This document shows, in pieces, positions 11,908 through 23,653 of a DNA stretch of 64,000 nt (its first letter is position 1; each line of letters begins with the position of its first letter). The notes under the pieces were generated by a model. That model was not told the DNA's origin and did no database searches. It saw only the letters and a program-made list of their open reading frames with translations. Source of the stretch: Crocodylus rhombifer. Lineage: Eukaryota; Chordata; Crocodylia; Crocodylidae. The DNA lies in the NCBI GenBank assembly GCA_038503035.1, contig JAVSML010000977.1, forward strand, positions 367,329 to 431,328, in the 5' to 3' direction. The position numbers and the translations under genes are program-made.

Positions 11908-12587
11908 GTGCGATCCATGATACTGTTATACAAATTTATACCAAGGCAGGATGAAGTACACAAAATATTTGTTTTGGCTAAACATAAGCTCATTCAGAGA
12001 GTAGAGTATTAGATTATATTTTCCTAGAATCTCTTAGTGATTTTTCTTTATGATTTGTACAGCTTTCCTATTGAAGGTACTGTACAATTTATCAAAGGGT
12101 TCACCTTCTTTTGACATACCCTACACCGGCCACCACTGGGACCAGGACTATGCTGAACCAATTGTCTTATCTAATGAAACATTTTTTTCTTAATAAATTT
12201 GAGGAATTATATTTAAGATCAATAATTTGGGAAAAATATATTAATTAGAAAAGCTGTAAATGTCATAAGAAAAAATGGAAACACAGTAAGATTCGCTTGG
12301 TGTTTTAAGTAGGTATTTAAAGGTAATGAAATTCCCATTGCCTTAGGCAAGTTAAAAAAACTATAGAGACCATAGGGGATGATAGGGAACTCTAGATCAT
12401 TCCAGTAAGAGTACTTGCTCACTTTGCATTAGTTTCCCTTTCCATTTCAACAGAAAAAAAAAAACATTTTTATATATTAAGTTTTAAACAATCATCAGAT
12501 GTACCTCATTGTTACTGTAGGCTTTTTCTGATCCATCAGTCATCTGAATTATCATGTAAAGGTAGGCTATCACTAGTAGGGCTGACA

Positions 12588-13515
12588 AGGTTCTCTGGGT
12601 AAATCTGATATCTTTTATTAGAACTATTCAAAAAGTTGGAAAAATTCTTCTTTGCAAGCTTTCAGGTACAAAATACTCTTCATCAGGCTGATGAAGCATC
12701 TGCAGTTGGTGTGTGCTCTTCCTGGATGGAATGAATAGTAAAGAAGCCAGAGGCTGATAAGCATGCAAGAAAGCCAGTCAGTGAAGATGTAAATTGAGGA
12801 GTCAGTGGGTAAAAGACTGGTTGGGGTGTGGGGTGTGGAAGGAGAATGAATGTAGCTGGTAAATAGTGAAGAGGTACCTGGAGAGTCAGATGTTAGGCAG
12901 GTTGTAATGTGTCATAAATCCAATGTCTTTATTTAGTCCATTATTTTTTGTATCCAGTAGGTTGATGAAGTGACGTTTGTAGGCTCATCTGTGAAAGGTG
13001 TTTTGTAAATTCCCTTTGAGGATTGGAACCGAGAGATTGGAGAGAGAGTGGTTTTCTTGTAAGAAATGTGCCCCCACTGGTAATTAGATATTCTTGTCTT
13101 TGATGGATTTCTGGTGTGCATTCATTCTGATACGCAGTTGTTGTTTGGTCTTTTACATATTTTCCATCAGGGCATTTAGTGCACTGGATGAGATATATAA
13201 CATTTCTGGAGGTGCAGCTGTAAGATCCAGGAATGGGGTGGTTCTGTTATGGGGTGTAGTAATTGGTGGGGTTTGGGGGTGGAGATATGTTGGCAAGTTT
13301 AACATTTCTTGTCAGGGCAGGGACTGGATCCATCCAGTCTGTTTTGGGCCATGGGAAGTTTGCTTATGGTGATGAAGTTAGCGAGATTTGGTAGTTGTTT
13401 GAAGGCTAGTAGGATGGGTAGTTCTGGGAAGATCTTGCATGCACACCAGCCTCTGGCTTCTTTACTATTCTTGCTATCCAGGAAGAGCATAGAGCAACTG
13501 CAGATGCTTCCGTAG
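12588..13515 (-). mobile_element. Penelope-like retroelement remnant (GIY-YIG region and 3' tail)
   Basis: The reverse strand keeps pieces of a GIY-YIG endonuclease, VIYLIQCTKCPDGKYV near 13150-13215, followed in other frames by RIRMNAHQKSIKDKN and HFINLLDTKNNGLNKD (about 12930-13130). These are familiar from Penelope-like elements. The tail (12588-12700) carries GAAAGCTTGCAAAGAAGAA and AATAAAAGATATC, as in known sauropsid tails of this type. Several frameshifts show that it is dead. Confidence 0.72.
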
Positions 13516-13672
13516 CCTGACAAAGCGTATTTGTACCCAAAAGCTCGCAAAGAAGATTTTTTCCAACTATTTGAGTTGATATGATTAGAAGATACCAGAC
13601 TTGCCCAAAGAACCTTGTCTGTCTATGTCCTTATACCAACACAGCTACAACCTATACCCCTGAAACATGGAG
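13515..13672 (+). mobile_element. Second, inverted copy of the Penelope tail
   Basis: Here the + strand reads AAAGCTCGCAAAGAAGA, then TTTTTCCAACTATTTGA and AGAACCTTGTCTGTCTATG. It is the same tail as at 12588-12700 but in opposite orientation, so the element is bounded by inverted tail copies. Confidence 0.65.
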
Positions 13673-15140
13673 GTTATCAGTAATACACATTTTAAAAAAG
13701 GGAAGCTTTTCATTCTTAGTATTAATACCACTCCCTTGTAGGAATTCACTTTTCCTCCTCTTAACTACTTATTAAACCGAAGGATGTTGCTTCACACAGG
13801 AAAGTGCATTCCTATCAGTTCAAGCCTTGAATAATACAGAACTGGTTGAGAGGTACAGAATTTGGGTCCAAAGGGTGAACATATTAGAATCTAGAGCTTG
13901 GGTTCAACTATCTTTACTGTACAGAAAACCAAAACAGGTCTTGACAGAAAAAGGGCATTGTGAATCCAAAAGCTTGTCAGACCTCTCTCACAACTATACA
14001 GTTGGTCCCACAAGAGATACTAAAAATTTAAACCAAAACAAACACACAACAACAATAAACCCCTCACCTCTGGTACATTTAAAAGCAGCATTTTGTGCAA
14101 AATGTTTTAGCAAAACAGGCTTCTTTGTCCAAAATAAGTTATATCCGTGGCAGGGATTACAGGTTTTCAGAACTTGCCATGAGAAAGCGAATAATTGGTT
14201 GACAACAGGAATATAGGATTCTTATTAAAGAAAGGTCCTGGGACACAAACCAAATCATCACTTCCATCCAACAAAAACCTTGTGAGTAAGAAGTAATTAT
14301 TTATCTGAAGGTTTTTTTAGGATATGTGAAATGTTTGTTCTCTAGAAAAGGGTTAGATTAAGAAGGAAAAAGAAAATTACAAAAGCCAGAGAAAATATTT
14401 GACCGCAAACCAACAACTACAGCATAATATATGAGTCACTGTTACATTCTTCAATTATATCAACCTTTATGATCTGTGGTACGTTAAATGTATTGCCATG
14501 AGTTAAAGTCAGAGAAAGCTGGGGAACCTAGAGAAAGTAGAATGGAAAGGAAGATGAATAAAAGAAATCAGATAGAATCATAGAAGCATATGGAGCTGGG
14601 TGGGGAAAGAAGAAATTGAGCCCTTTTTTCTTTAAAGTATCATTCACAAGGTACAAATAGGTCATATTCTACCTTAACCAACACAATAATTACAGCACTG
14701 CTTTTATATTCCACTAGCCAATTGCCCATCAAGAATGACGGGAGGGCAAAGGGGGGAGGGGACTGGAATGGAGTGCCGCCACCTAACACCCCATGCTGCT
14801 GCTGTTTTGCCTCTTTCAGGGAGCGGGGTGGGGGAGTCAAGGCCAGCACTGCTGATCTCGTCTCCCCCACCCTCTGTCCAGCCCTTGGCGTAGCTTCAAA
14901 ATCATGGCGGTGCTCCCCCAAGCTTGGAGCACTCTGATTGGCTGTTTCCATCAGCCAGTCAGAGTACAACTGAAGGGCTACAGACAGACAGACTTAGGTT
15001 CTTATAATACTAGAAGTATAACAACTGGTTATACAACCAATTGACACAGATCCAGTTCATAACTGAGCTACCAGATTCCCCTAAACACATCCTCTGATGC
15101 AGAGGATGTTTGGGGTATGGGATGTTTGGGGTATGCAAAC
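13673..15140 (+). other. Intronic sequence with a GC-rich patch at 14720-14950
   Basis: Mostly AT-rich. The GC-rich patch and the CAGACAGACAGACTTAGG stretch at 14981-15000 look repeat-derived, but I could not name the family. A 129-codon open frame at 13827-14216 has no domain and is not called. Confidence 0.5.
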
Positions 15141-15149
15141 AACCAGTTG

Positions 15150-16384
15150 TGAACTGGATCCATGCCCAACCTCATTTGCAAAGGCCAGCCAGGGGAGATG
15201 GGTCCCTGATGGTGGAGATTGTCAGGGGAGCAGATGTTAAATTAGGAACTGTCTGGATCCTCCTCTTGATGCTGAATCCCCAACCAACTATCACTCTATT
15301 TCCAACCTCCTCCCTTTCTTGGGCAAGATCACTGAATGAGTGGTCATCCAACAGCTCCTGGACACCTGGATGCTATTGGATACCTGGACCCCTGTCCATC
15401 TGGCTTTCATCATAGGCATAGCATGGAGACAGCACTTTTGGCTTTGATCAACAATCTTCACTTGGAGATAAACAGAAGAAAGTTTGCCCTGTTGATTTTA
15501 CTAGATGTTTCAGCATCTTTGTTTACAGTTGATCATGAGATGTCGATAAAAGTATTTACCTGACCTGGTAAGGATTTGTGGAACTGCTCTAAATTGTTTC
15601 TACTCTTTCCTATCAGGGAGATGCTAGAAGGTATTGATGACTGAGTGCTTGTCTCCCCCTTAGGTCTTCTCCTGTGGAATCCCCAAGGGCTCCATCTTGT
15701 CACCACTAATGTTCAACATTTATGTGAGGCCACTAGGTAAGGTCATGCAGAGATTGGATTGAGATGTTATCAGTAGGCTAATGACACTCGTCTCTGTCCT
15801 TCTTTCTGCTCTGACCTGGGCCACACAATCCCAGTCCTTTCTCAGTGCCTGCTGCAGTTAAGGATTGGATGTGGGTGAACCGACTGAAGCTAAATCCAGA
15901 CAAGACAAAGGTGATGGTGGTGAGCAGACCACTTGACCTAGAGAAGGGGATTGAGATACCTATTGGTGACATAGTTTAGCCTCCACTTGGCACTCTGGTT
16001 CACAGCTTTGCAGTGTTCCTGAATCCTCTGATGCATCTGGATCTTCAGGTGGTAGTGGAGTACCTTTCACCAGTATTATGTGGTGAGATGGCTATTACCT
16101 TAACCTTTCGATTTGGATCTGGTTACCATCGTCCGTGCTTTCATAACCTCAAGTCTAGCTCCTGCAATGCGTTTGATGTGGGGCTGCTCCTGATGTCCTT
16201 CTGGAATCTGTAGGTCATGCAGAATGCAGAAACCTACCTTCTGACAGGGCTAGGTCACCAGGAGCACCTAACTCTCATGCTCCAAAGTCTGCACTAGGTT
16301 CCAGTAGTTTTTCAGATGCAATTCACAAAGTTGGTTTTGATATATAAGGCCCTAAATACCTAAGGGACCGCCTTCTCCCTAATA
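15150..16384 (+). mobile_element. Old L2/L3-type LINE, 5' part of a split copy
   Basis: Broken frames spell reverse transcriptase blocks: ISNLLPFLGKITE near 15297-15335, METALLALINNLHLEINR near 15423-15475, then a GIPKGSILSPLMFNIYV-like block near 15675-15725 (G-PQG region). The C-terminal RT parts follow to about 16380. The motif order fits the L2/L3 branch of the CR1 superfamily rather than CR1 proper. Many stops and shifts indicate great age. A reverse CR1 interrupts it. Confidence 0.75.
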
Positions 16385-18340
16385 GGATCATAGGAAAGTA
16401 GGGTTGGAAGGGACCTCACAAAGTTATCTAAACCAGCCTCCTGCTCAAGGCAGGATCATCCCTGGCTAAACCAGCCCAGTCAAGTGTCTGTTTAACCTGC
16501 TTTTGAAAACTTCCAAAGATGCATATTCCACATCTTCTCTAGGTAGCCTGTTCTAATGCTTGAGCACCCTCACGGTCACAAAGTTCTTCCAATCTAAATT
16601 TCTTCTCCTGCAGTTTGAGCCCATGGTTACCAGTCTGGTCCCTATGGCCATAGAGAAAAGGGTATCTCCATCCTCTTAATAATTGCCCTTCTGGTTTTTG
16701 AAGACTGTTATCAAATCCCCTCTCAGTCTTCTCTTCTCCAAACTAAATAACCCTAGTTCTTCCAACCTCTCCTCACAAAGCTTGTTCCCAAGACCTTTAA
16801 TTATTTTTGTTACTCCCCACTGGACTCTTTCCAGTCTATCCACATCTGTCTTGAAATGTGGGGCCCAAAATTTGACAGAGTACTCCAGGTGAAGCCTAAT
16901 CAGTTCTGAATAGAGAAGGATCATTTCCCTTGATTTGCAAGTGACAATCCTATTAATATAACCCAGTATGCTGTTGGCCTTTTTTGCCACAAGAGCACAT
17001 GGTTGGCTCTTATTCAGTTTATGGTCCACTGTAACTCCTAGGTCTTTGTAGTATTGCAGCCTAGCCAATCATTCCCTACTCTGTATTTGTGCATGCAGTT
17101 ATTCCATCCCAAATTCAGGACTTTGGACTTGTCCTTGTTGAATCTAATCTGGTTGATTGTGAACCGTTTGTCCTATCTGTTCAGGTCATTCTGGATCCTA
17201 GCCCTACCTTCCAGAGCATCTGCAACTCCACCCAATGTGGTGTCATCTGTAAAGTTGTTAAGCATGCATTCAATTCTTTTGTCCAAATCATTAATGAAGA
17301 TATTATTAAACAATACCAGACCTAAGACAAACCCCTGGGGAACCTCACTTGATACCTCCTCCCAGCTGGACATAGTGCCACTGATGATTACTCATTGAGC
17401 ATAATAAAATAACCAGTTGTTTATCCACCTCACAATCCTTTCATCTTGTCTGTATTTCCTTGGCTTGTTAATGAGAATATTGTGGCAGACAGTGTTAAAG
17501 CCTTGCAAAAATCAAGGTATATCACATTTACTGCTCTTACACCATTCACAGACCCTTATCATAGAAGAAAATCATGTTGGTCAGGCCTGACTTGCCCTTG
17601 ATGAATCCATGCTGGCTGTTCCTAATCACCTTATTGTCCTCTAGGTGCTTCACAATAGATTCTTTGAGGATCTGCTACATAATCTTTCCAGATATTGAGT
17701 TCAGGCTGACTGCGCTTTTATTCCCTGGATCTTTCTTCTTCCCTTTCTTAATGATGGGCACTATATCTGCCCTTTTCCAATAATCTGAGACCTCACCCAA
17801 CTTCCATGAGTTCTCAAAGAGGATAGCCAGGATAGCCAATGGCTCAGAAATGACCTCAGTCAATTCTTTCAGTAACTCAGGATCTGTTGACTTGAAAGCA
17901 TCTAAGTTATCTCTAATGTGTTCTTCCATTACTCTAGACTATTTATCTCCTTCCCTTTCTTTGCTGCAAATGGCACTTGTCATATGGTAGCTGACTTTAT
18001 TCATGAAGTCTGAAGTAAGAAAGACTTTAAACACTTCAGCTTTCTCTGCATTATGCATAATTAGATTACCTTCTGCATTCCATAAGGGACCTATGGTTTC
18101 TCTGGCCTTCCTCTTCCTTCTGGCATACTTGTAGAATTCCTTTTTATTGCCTGTTGTGTCCCTTGCTAGTAGCCTTTCAAATCATGCCTTGGCCTTTCTA
18201 ATTTTCTCTTTGTACACCCTTGTGATGCTCTTATACTCTTCCTTAGTACTATGATTAAGTTTCCACTTTTTTGTAGGATACCTTTTTTGAGTTTTAGTTC
18301 ATTGAAGAAATTGTTGTGTAGCCAGTCCTGTCAATCCTGT
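16385..18340 (-). mobile_element. CR1 LINE, reverse strand, inserted into the L2/L3 element
   Basis: The 3' end is at 16385 (ATCATAGGAAAGTAGGGTTGGAAGGGACC read on the + strand). Reverse-strand frames include HLEYSVKFWAPHFKTD (16676-17068), VPQGFVLGLVLFN with FTDD at the catalytic site (17173-17373), and the RT N-terminal region (17675-17929 and on to about 18290). Several stops and frame breaks are present. The 5' end of the LINE is missing. Confidence 0.9.
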
Positions 18341-18590
18341 TGTCTTATTATGCCCCATCCAAATCCCTAAGGTCAGCCAAGAACAACTTCCTGTAAGTAC
18401 CAAGAGTCCACCAAAACTTGGGAAATCATTGGTGAAAACATGTGAGAGACTGTTTTCAGTAGTCAGTCCTCAGCTTTGGAACTCCCTTCTTCTTGAGACC
18501 CCCCATCTTCTGGAAATGCTGCAAGACCTTTCAATTTGGGCAGCATTTAGCAAGCTAAGCTGTGATATCATTTAAAGAGTTTTTGTTTCA
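18341..18590 (+). mobile_element. L2/L3-type LINE, 3' part of the split copy
   Basis: After the CR1, the older LINE resumes with the C-terminal region: a SLRSAKNNFL-like segment near 18366-18395 and a SVLSFGTPFF-like segment near 18460-18490. It is in the same orientation as the first part. Confidence 0.62.
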
Positions 18591-19911
18591 TACCTTATCT
18601 GCTTGTTTATATAAATTAGTTTGTCTCTCATAGTAAGCTGTCCAGGGCCTTTGTTGGAAAGTATGCCATCTAAAAAAAAAACAAAACAACTGACTAGGTG
18701 AAACTGAGGTCCAGAGGTTATACCTTGTTCTTCAGAAACAGGACAATCTAGTCCTTCAGTTCTGATCTCCACAATTTTTTTTTAAAGGCTGCATGCCCTT
18801 TTAATGCACCTTGAAGAAACCTTGTTTTCAGAGGCCAGGTGATCAAGATGTTTTAGGATAGTTTGGCAACCAGAAGGGAAATTATGCTGGACTTCCCAAA
18901 CAGTTAGTCATTTCTGAAAATTTTGAATCTATCTTTTTAGTAGTCAGCTAAGATTAGACAACTATTATTTAGTCTCATGGATTCAGAGGCATCTGGATGT
19001 GATATATAAAACCAAAAATCAATTCTTGAAAGTCTCAAATAAGCAGTTAATTCTACAGCTGGAAAACATTTTTTTCCACGGTAAGGTATTGACTCCATAA
19101 ATTCTATCAAAGGCCAAGCCCTTACTGTCTCTTAAAGACAAAGGCAGTGTTAAAAAGTTCATTGACTGGACAGGTAAATACAAGAGATAAACTAATAAAA
19201 GGTATGGGAAAGAACAATTGCATGGCTAAATCTAAAGCAATCTCACAGATCTACTTTATTCAAGTAACACAATGGAAGGTTTCCATGATAACAGAGAAAT
19301 TAAGCTGTGTGCTCCTGAAAATGAGTTGCTGGTACCACCAGCTAGAACTTGTATTAAACAAGTTCTCATAAGTCTATGCCAATCCAACTCAATTCTAATG
19401 TGCAACAGTTCTGGCCCTGTTTTGACTAAAGGCTGCCAGTCAGCTTGAATAAACAGTGCATCCAGATTGTGTGGTAGTTTTATATTTAAATGCTTTTAAA
19501 AACACTGTGATAAATAGTGTTGATTGTTATGTGAAGCATCACTTGGCAAAGAAATTACTTTTCTGCAAGTTAGTACCCATGCTACATTCACAGCACTTCA
19601 TAAAACACAAAATAAAAAACATCAATTCAGGATTGAAAAAGTGTGCATATAACAATGGTGAAGAGTAACAAAAGTATGGATAAACAAAAGTATGTCCATA
19701 ACAAAAAGTGTGGCTATGAAGAGGCCTGAACCTTTTTATGTCTTTTTCTACATTAGAGAAATTCAGCACACTGAGTGTGTCCTTCAGCCCAGTTATAACA
19801 GACTGCCTGAAGTATCACACAAAGGCTTTCAAAATTCCCAGAATCTACTACTTCTGGAAGCTATGCCAGGATCCGTGGGATAAACATCCTATCCTTTAGA
19901 CCAGTGGTCTC
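18591..19911 (+). other. Intronic sequence without recognised elements
   Basis: AT-rich, with no element ends, coding exon or RNA gene that I can support. Confidence 0.55.
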
Positions 19912-20083
19912 CAAACTTTTTTTGATCGTACACCCCTATCAGTAAAAAATTTTTGAGCATGCACCCCCAATATATGTATATTTATATAAATATAAAGAGA
20001 CGTTGTAACATTTTCTTCCCGCACCCCAATGGATCATCTTGCACACCCCCTGGGGTGCGCATACCCCACTTTGGAGACCAATA
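19912..20083. mobile_element. Short hAT-like element
   Basis: The ends are CAGTGGTCTCCAAACTTT and, inverted, CTTTGGAGACCA. It is a MER-like hAT fragment of about 170 bp. I found no clean target duplication. Confidence 0.7.
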
Positions 20084-21481
20084 CAGCTACAGCCTGGATA
20101 CCTATTAACTTCAGAACAGTTTTGCAATGTAGAGCTTGAGTGGACTGTCCCAAACACACCCCAAAAGTAGGAATGAATTGGGAGCTTAAAGTGTCTTCCA
20201 TAAAGACATCTGTCCCAAGTTTGATTTGATTGATTTCATGTTGGTCCCATTTAAAAGCTGGTAATAAGTTATATTCATTCATATAATTCTTATCACTGGA
20301 TGGAAGGGCTATTATTGGTATGGGTGCCCAAGGTATTGTCTGCCTATAATGGGAAAACAGTCTCACAGTAACAAAGGCATGTCAGGAAAACAGGCCATTT
20401 GCTAGGGAAACTCCAGGTGCTCCAGGAAGGAAAGGGCTTTTTAGAGAATTCTGAGACTTTCCAAAAAAGTGAACAAGGTTTGCTGGGGGATAGGGGAGAA
20501 AGGAAGCTATCTGGGAGGTGTTTAGGAGCTTTCAGTGAGCTAGTGGTTGTCTTTGGATGATTCCAGGCCTTAGAATGATTCCAGATCCTCAGCAATCAGG
20601 GCTGGCAGGATCAACAGAAAGTCTGATCTCTAGAAATACTGGCAGGACTCCCAGAAGAATTAGGTTGTAATCAAATGAAAGGGCAAGTAATTGTCTTTTT
20701 GCTCTGTCTTCAAGCAATGTGGTCAACTTTTCATATACAATTATTTTCTATGCAATGATTCCTTTTCTTATTCTGTTACCTTAATGATTACCTATGGTAA
20801 AGTGTGATCTTGGGGGAAGTGAAGGCTAGTCCCTTCTACAGAAGTGGGGGAAGTACATTTTTTTCACAACCCAAGGGAATTCTTATCTCACCCGGGAGCT
20901 GGCAAAGATTTCCTTGCTGCAGCTGTGGGGCCTGGTGTAAGGGCAAATATTGGTCTGTCCCTTGGGACAAGCAGCAGGACAGCAGGGAAAAACTTGGGGT
21001 CCAGGGGATACCCCATGGTTGGGTCTGTGACATGAAGGTAAGACAAAATAGTAACTGGGTTTTTCTATTCATGCATTGTTTAAAGTAGACACATTGCACC
21101 TTTGGTTTACAATTATGCAACTCTGCCCATCCAATTCTCCAGCATAAACAAGCTATGCATCCCCTTCAGAGGTTAACATGTAGAGTATAATTTGCAGTCC
21201 TGGGAATTATCATTCAAAAGTCTAAAAGTGATTTACAAAGATTGCTTATGACATCACCAGTGATAAAAGGCAGAACATATGGGGATTCCCTTACCCATGA
21301 CTGAAACATAGCTACCTCTGCTCCAAAACGCAGCAAAAAGCAGTTTTAGCTATTTTAAAACTACACTCAGGAGTTTACATTTAATATTTTCAGTTATGAA
21401 AACTATTTTTGGAATATTTGCAATATCAGATCATATTTGTTGTAGGGCATACCTCTGAAATGCTTCATTTTATCTATGTAG
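20084..21481 (+). other. Intronic sequence without recognised elements
   Basis: Nothing supported; short open frames on both strands have no domain. Confidence 0.55.
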
Positions 21482-21553
21482 AAAACTGCACAGTCCTTGG
21501 AGGCAGCTATCCTGAAGAACAGAGAGCCTCAGAGTTTTATAAACAAAAAGCTG
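21482..21553 (+). CDS. KIAA2012: Exon d, KIAA2012-like gene (72 nt)
   Basis: The acceptor is ttatctatgtag and the donor CTG|gtatgt; 24 codons in phase 0-0. It reads KTAQSLEAAILKNREP and ends INKKL. A second frame is also open across this exon, but only the phase-0 frame fits both neighbours. Small exon, so moderate confidence. Confidence 0.72.
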
Positions 21554-21891
21554 GTATGTTAAAACAGGAAAAAGGTTTCCATGTCTAATGTCTGATATGC
21601 TATTACTGCTATTACTTAACATGGTATTAAAAAAAATAATATTTTAGTTGTACAGTTGTGCAAAAAAATCTTCTAGGCTATTTAACTTCTTGGTAAAAAG
21701 TTCAAGGGCAGAATCCAACAGAGGAATACAAACAAATTTGACTTTTCAAAATAATTTTTCAGACCTTACTGAAAATATTTACATATTTAAGGGAGTTTGT
21801 GGGGTGGTTACCAGAAATCCTAATTGTAAATCATGCCTGAGCTTTGTAATCCAGAAAGTAAGAGGCTTAGTTGATGAGAATTAGTGTAAAT

Positions 21892-21973
21892 CAGGGGCAC
21901 TCAACCACTGGTCTGAAGGTGAAATGTGGTCCACGGCGCTATCTTGTTTGGGCAAAAAGGTTGGGCACCACTG
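21892..21973. mobile_element. Very short hAT-like element (82 bp)
   Basis: The ends are CAGGGGCACTCAACCACTGG and, inverted, CAGTGGTGCCCAACC. The flanking octamers gtgtaaat and gagtagat agree at six of eight positions. Confidence 0.65.
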
Positions 21974-22006
21974 GAGTAGATCAACTGATTAACCAAGTTA
22001 CAACAC

Positions 22007-22301
22007 CCAGGGTTCAGCAACCTATGGTCCATGGGCCAAACTCAGTCCTGGAGCCATTTTATCTGGCCTGCAGAGCAAGGGGTCCTCTGCAACATTTTGG
22101 CAGTTGAGGGCTTGCATGGCATTTCAGTAGTGGAGGGCTTCACCCACAGGAGTGGCCAGGAAGCCATGAGGAGCAGTGGCAATAGCACTGGAGGGGGGAG
22201 CAGTGATTATAGCTGCATCAGTGGCAGCATGAGCCAGGTTGGAAGTGGCCTATGCTCCAAGATAAGCTCTGTCAAATAACCTCAAAATGTTGCCAACCAT
22301 T
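22007..22301. mobile_element. hAT-like non-autonomous element
   Basis: The ends are CAGGGTTCAGCAACCTATGG and, inverted, CAATGGTTGGCAACATTTT. The interior is GC-richer. No convincing target duplication. Confidence 0.6.
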
Positions 22302-23099
22302 GCCATTTGTTGGACAAAACTACTCAGAGATTTTAGGTCACAGAACTCTTGGGCCATGTCCAGACTGCAAACTTCCCATGCCCAGAAGTGGCACCCTCAA
22401 ATACACCATGTTGCTTTACATGAACCAGCTCTCCAACTGAAAGGAGTGTGACCAAGTCTGTGCTGTACTGTGGATGATCTAATGGTTCGGTCACTCAGCA
22501 ACACAAATTAGGTTCCCTATAAGCTTTGTTTTCCTCAGAAGACTGACATCTAAAAACACTTCCTGTTGGGCATCCTAAGTTACTGGTCACAGCTAATAGT
22601 AGTCAGAATTGCAAGCTTTTACACCAGGGTTAATTTGGCCCATTGTTTTATATTTTAAGTAGAACACCCAATAGTAATAGTTTGCTGTGATGTCTAATTG
22701 ACAAGACAGGACAGTCCCTCAGTTTTAATAGAAAACTTTAGAGCCATCTACATTTTAATATGTACATGCTTATGGAAGAAGAGAGGGGATGATTCTAACA
22801 GTTACCATTTGTAAAGGGATAGTACAGGTTCCCCTCGCTTTATTTGGGTTCTGTATGTGCAAATTTGCTCTTACGCAATGACCCTTTTATACCAAAAATT
22901 CATTATATGTGAGGTAAATTTACTTTTATGTGATCGGTGTGGTGGAAGCCCGCAGTCAGTTGCTTTGTGCAGTGCACTGTAGGAGTGATGCACACCAAAA
23001 TATAATCTCCTGTGCAGACCTGTGCTCCTTGCTCATTGTCTATAACGTGTTTCTGTAGTTTCCATCCCACTAGCTTATCTCCTACCCCTCTCCCTGGTC

Positions 23100-23651
23100 C
23101 ATTAATGAAGCACAAGAGAACTTTGCTCACACTGGAGACACAAAAGTGGAGATTTTGAACCATGCAGAAGATGTTGAGCAGCCCTCTGCACTGGGTCATG
23201 CATTCAACCTGGGTGAGTCAACCATACGTGCCATCAAGGAGAATGCTGACAACATAAGGAGTTCTGTGATGCATTCTACACCACTTGCTGCCAAGATAGC
23301 AATGAAAATAAGAAACCCACTGCTGGAGAAGATGTTGGGGGTGTGGGTGGAAGATCAGACCCAGAGGAAGATGAATCTTTCCTCTGCTGCAATAAGGTGT
23401 AAGGTCTTCCAAATTTACGGCTGTCTGCTTCAAGAGGATGGTGGCCCTGAAGAGCCCTTCATGGCTAGTAAGGGCTGGTTTGACAAGTCCCTTCAGCATA
23501 AGACCATGCACAATGTTAAGATGATTGGGGAAATTGCAAGTGCTGATCATGAAGCTGTTGCAAAGCTTCCTGAGGTGCTTCAAGCAATCATAGCTGCTGT
23601 GGGTCACAGTCCTAAGCAAGTTTTCATTGCAGATGAGATGGAGCACAGATA
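23100..23651 (+). pseudogene. Tigger transposase remnant, N-terminal part with first catalytic Asp
   Basis: It encodes a CENP-B/pogo-like DNA-binding start (TLLTLETKVEILNHAED, ALGHAFNLGESTIRAIKEN), a second helix-turn-helix region, and then QVFIADEME. The Asp at 23632-23634 is the expected first member of the catalytic triad. The frame is open to the CR1 junction near 23652. It cannot work because of the insertion. Confidence 0.85.
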
Positions 23652-23653
23652 CT

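Noticed and set aside
21482..21553. Alternative reading of exon d in phase 1 (NCTVLGGSYPEEQRAS)
   Set aside because: It would not match the phase-0 end of exon c or the phase-0 start of exon e.
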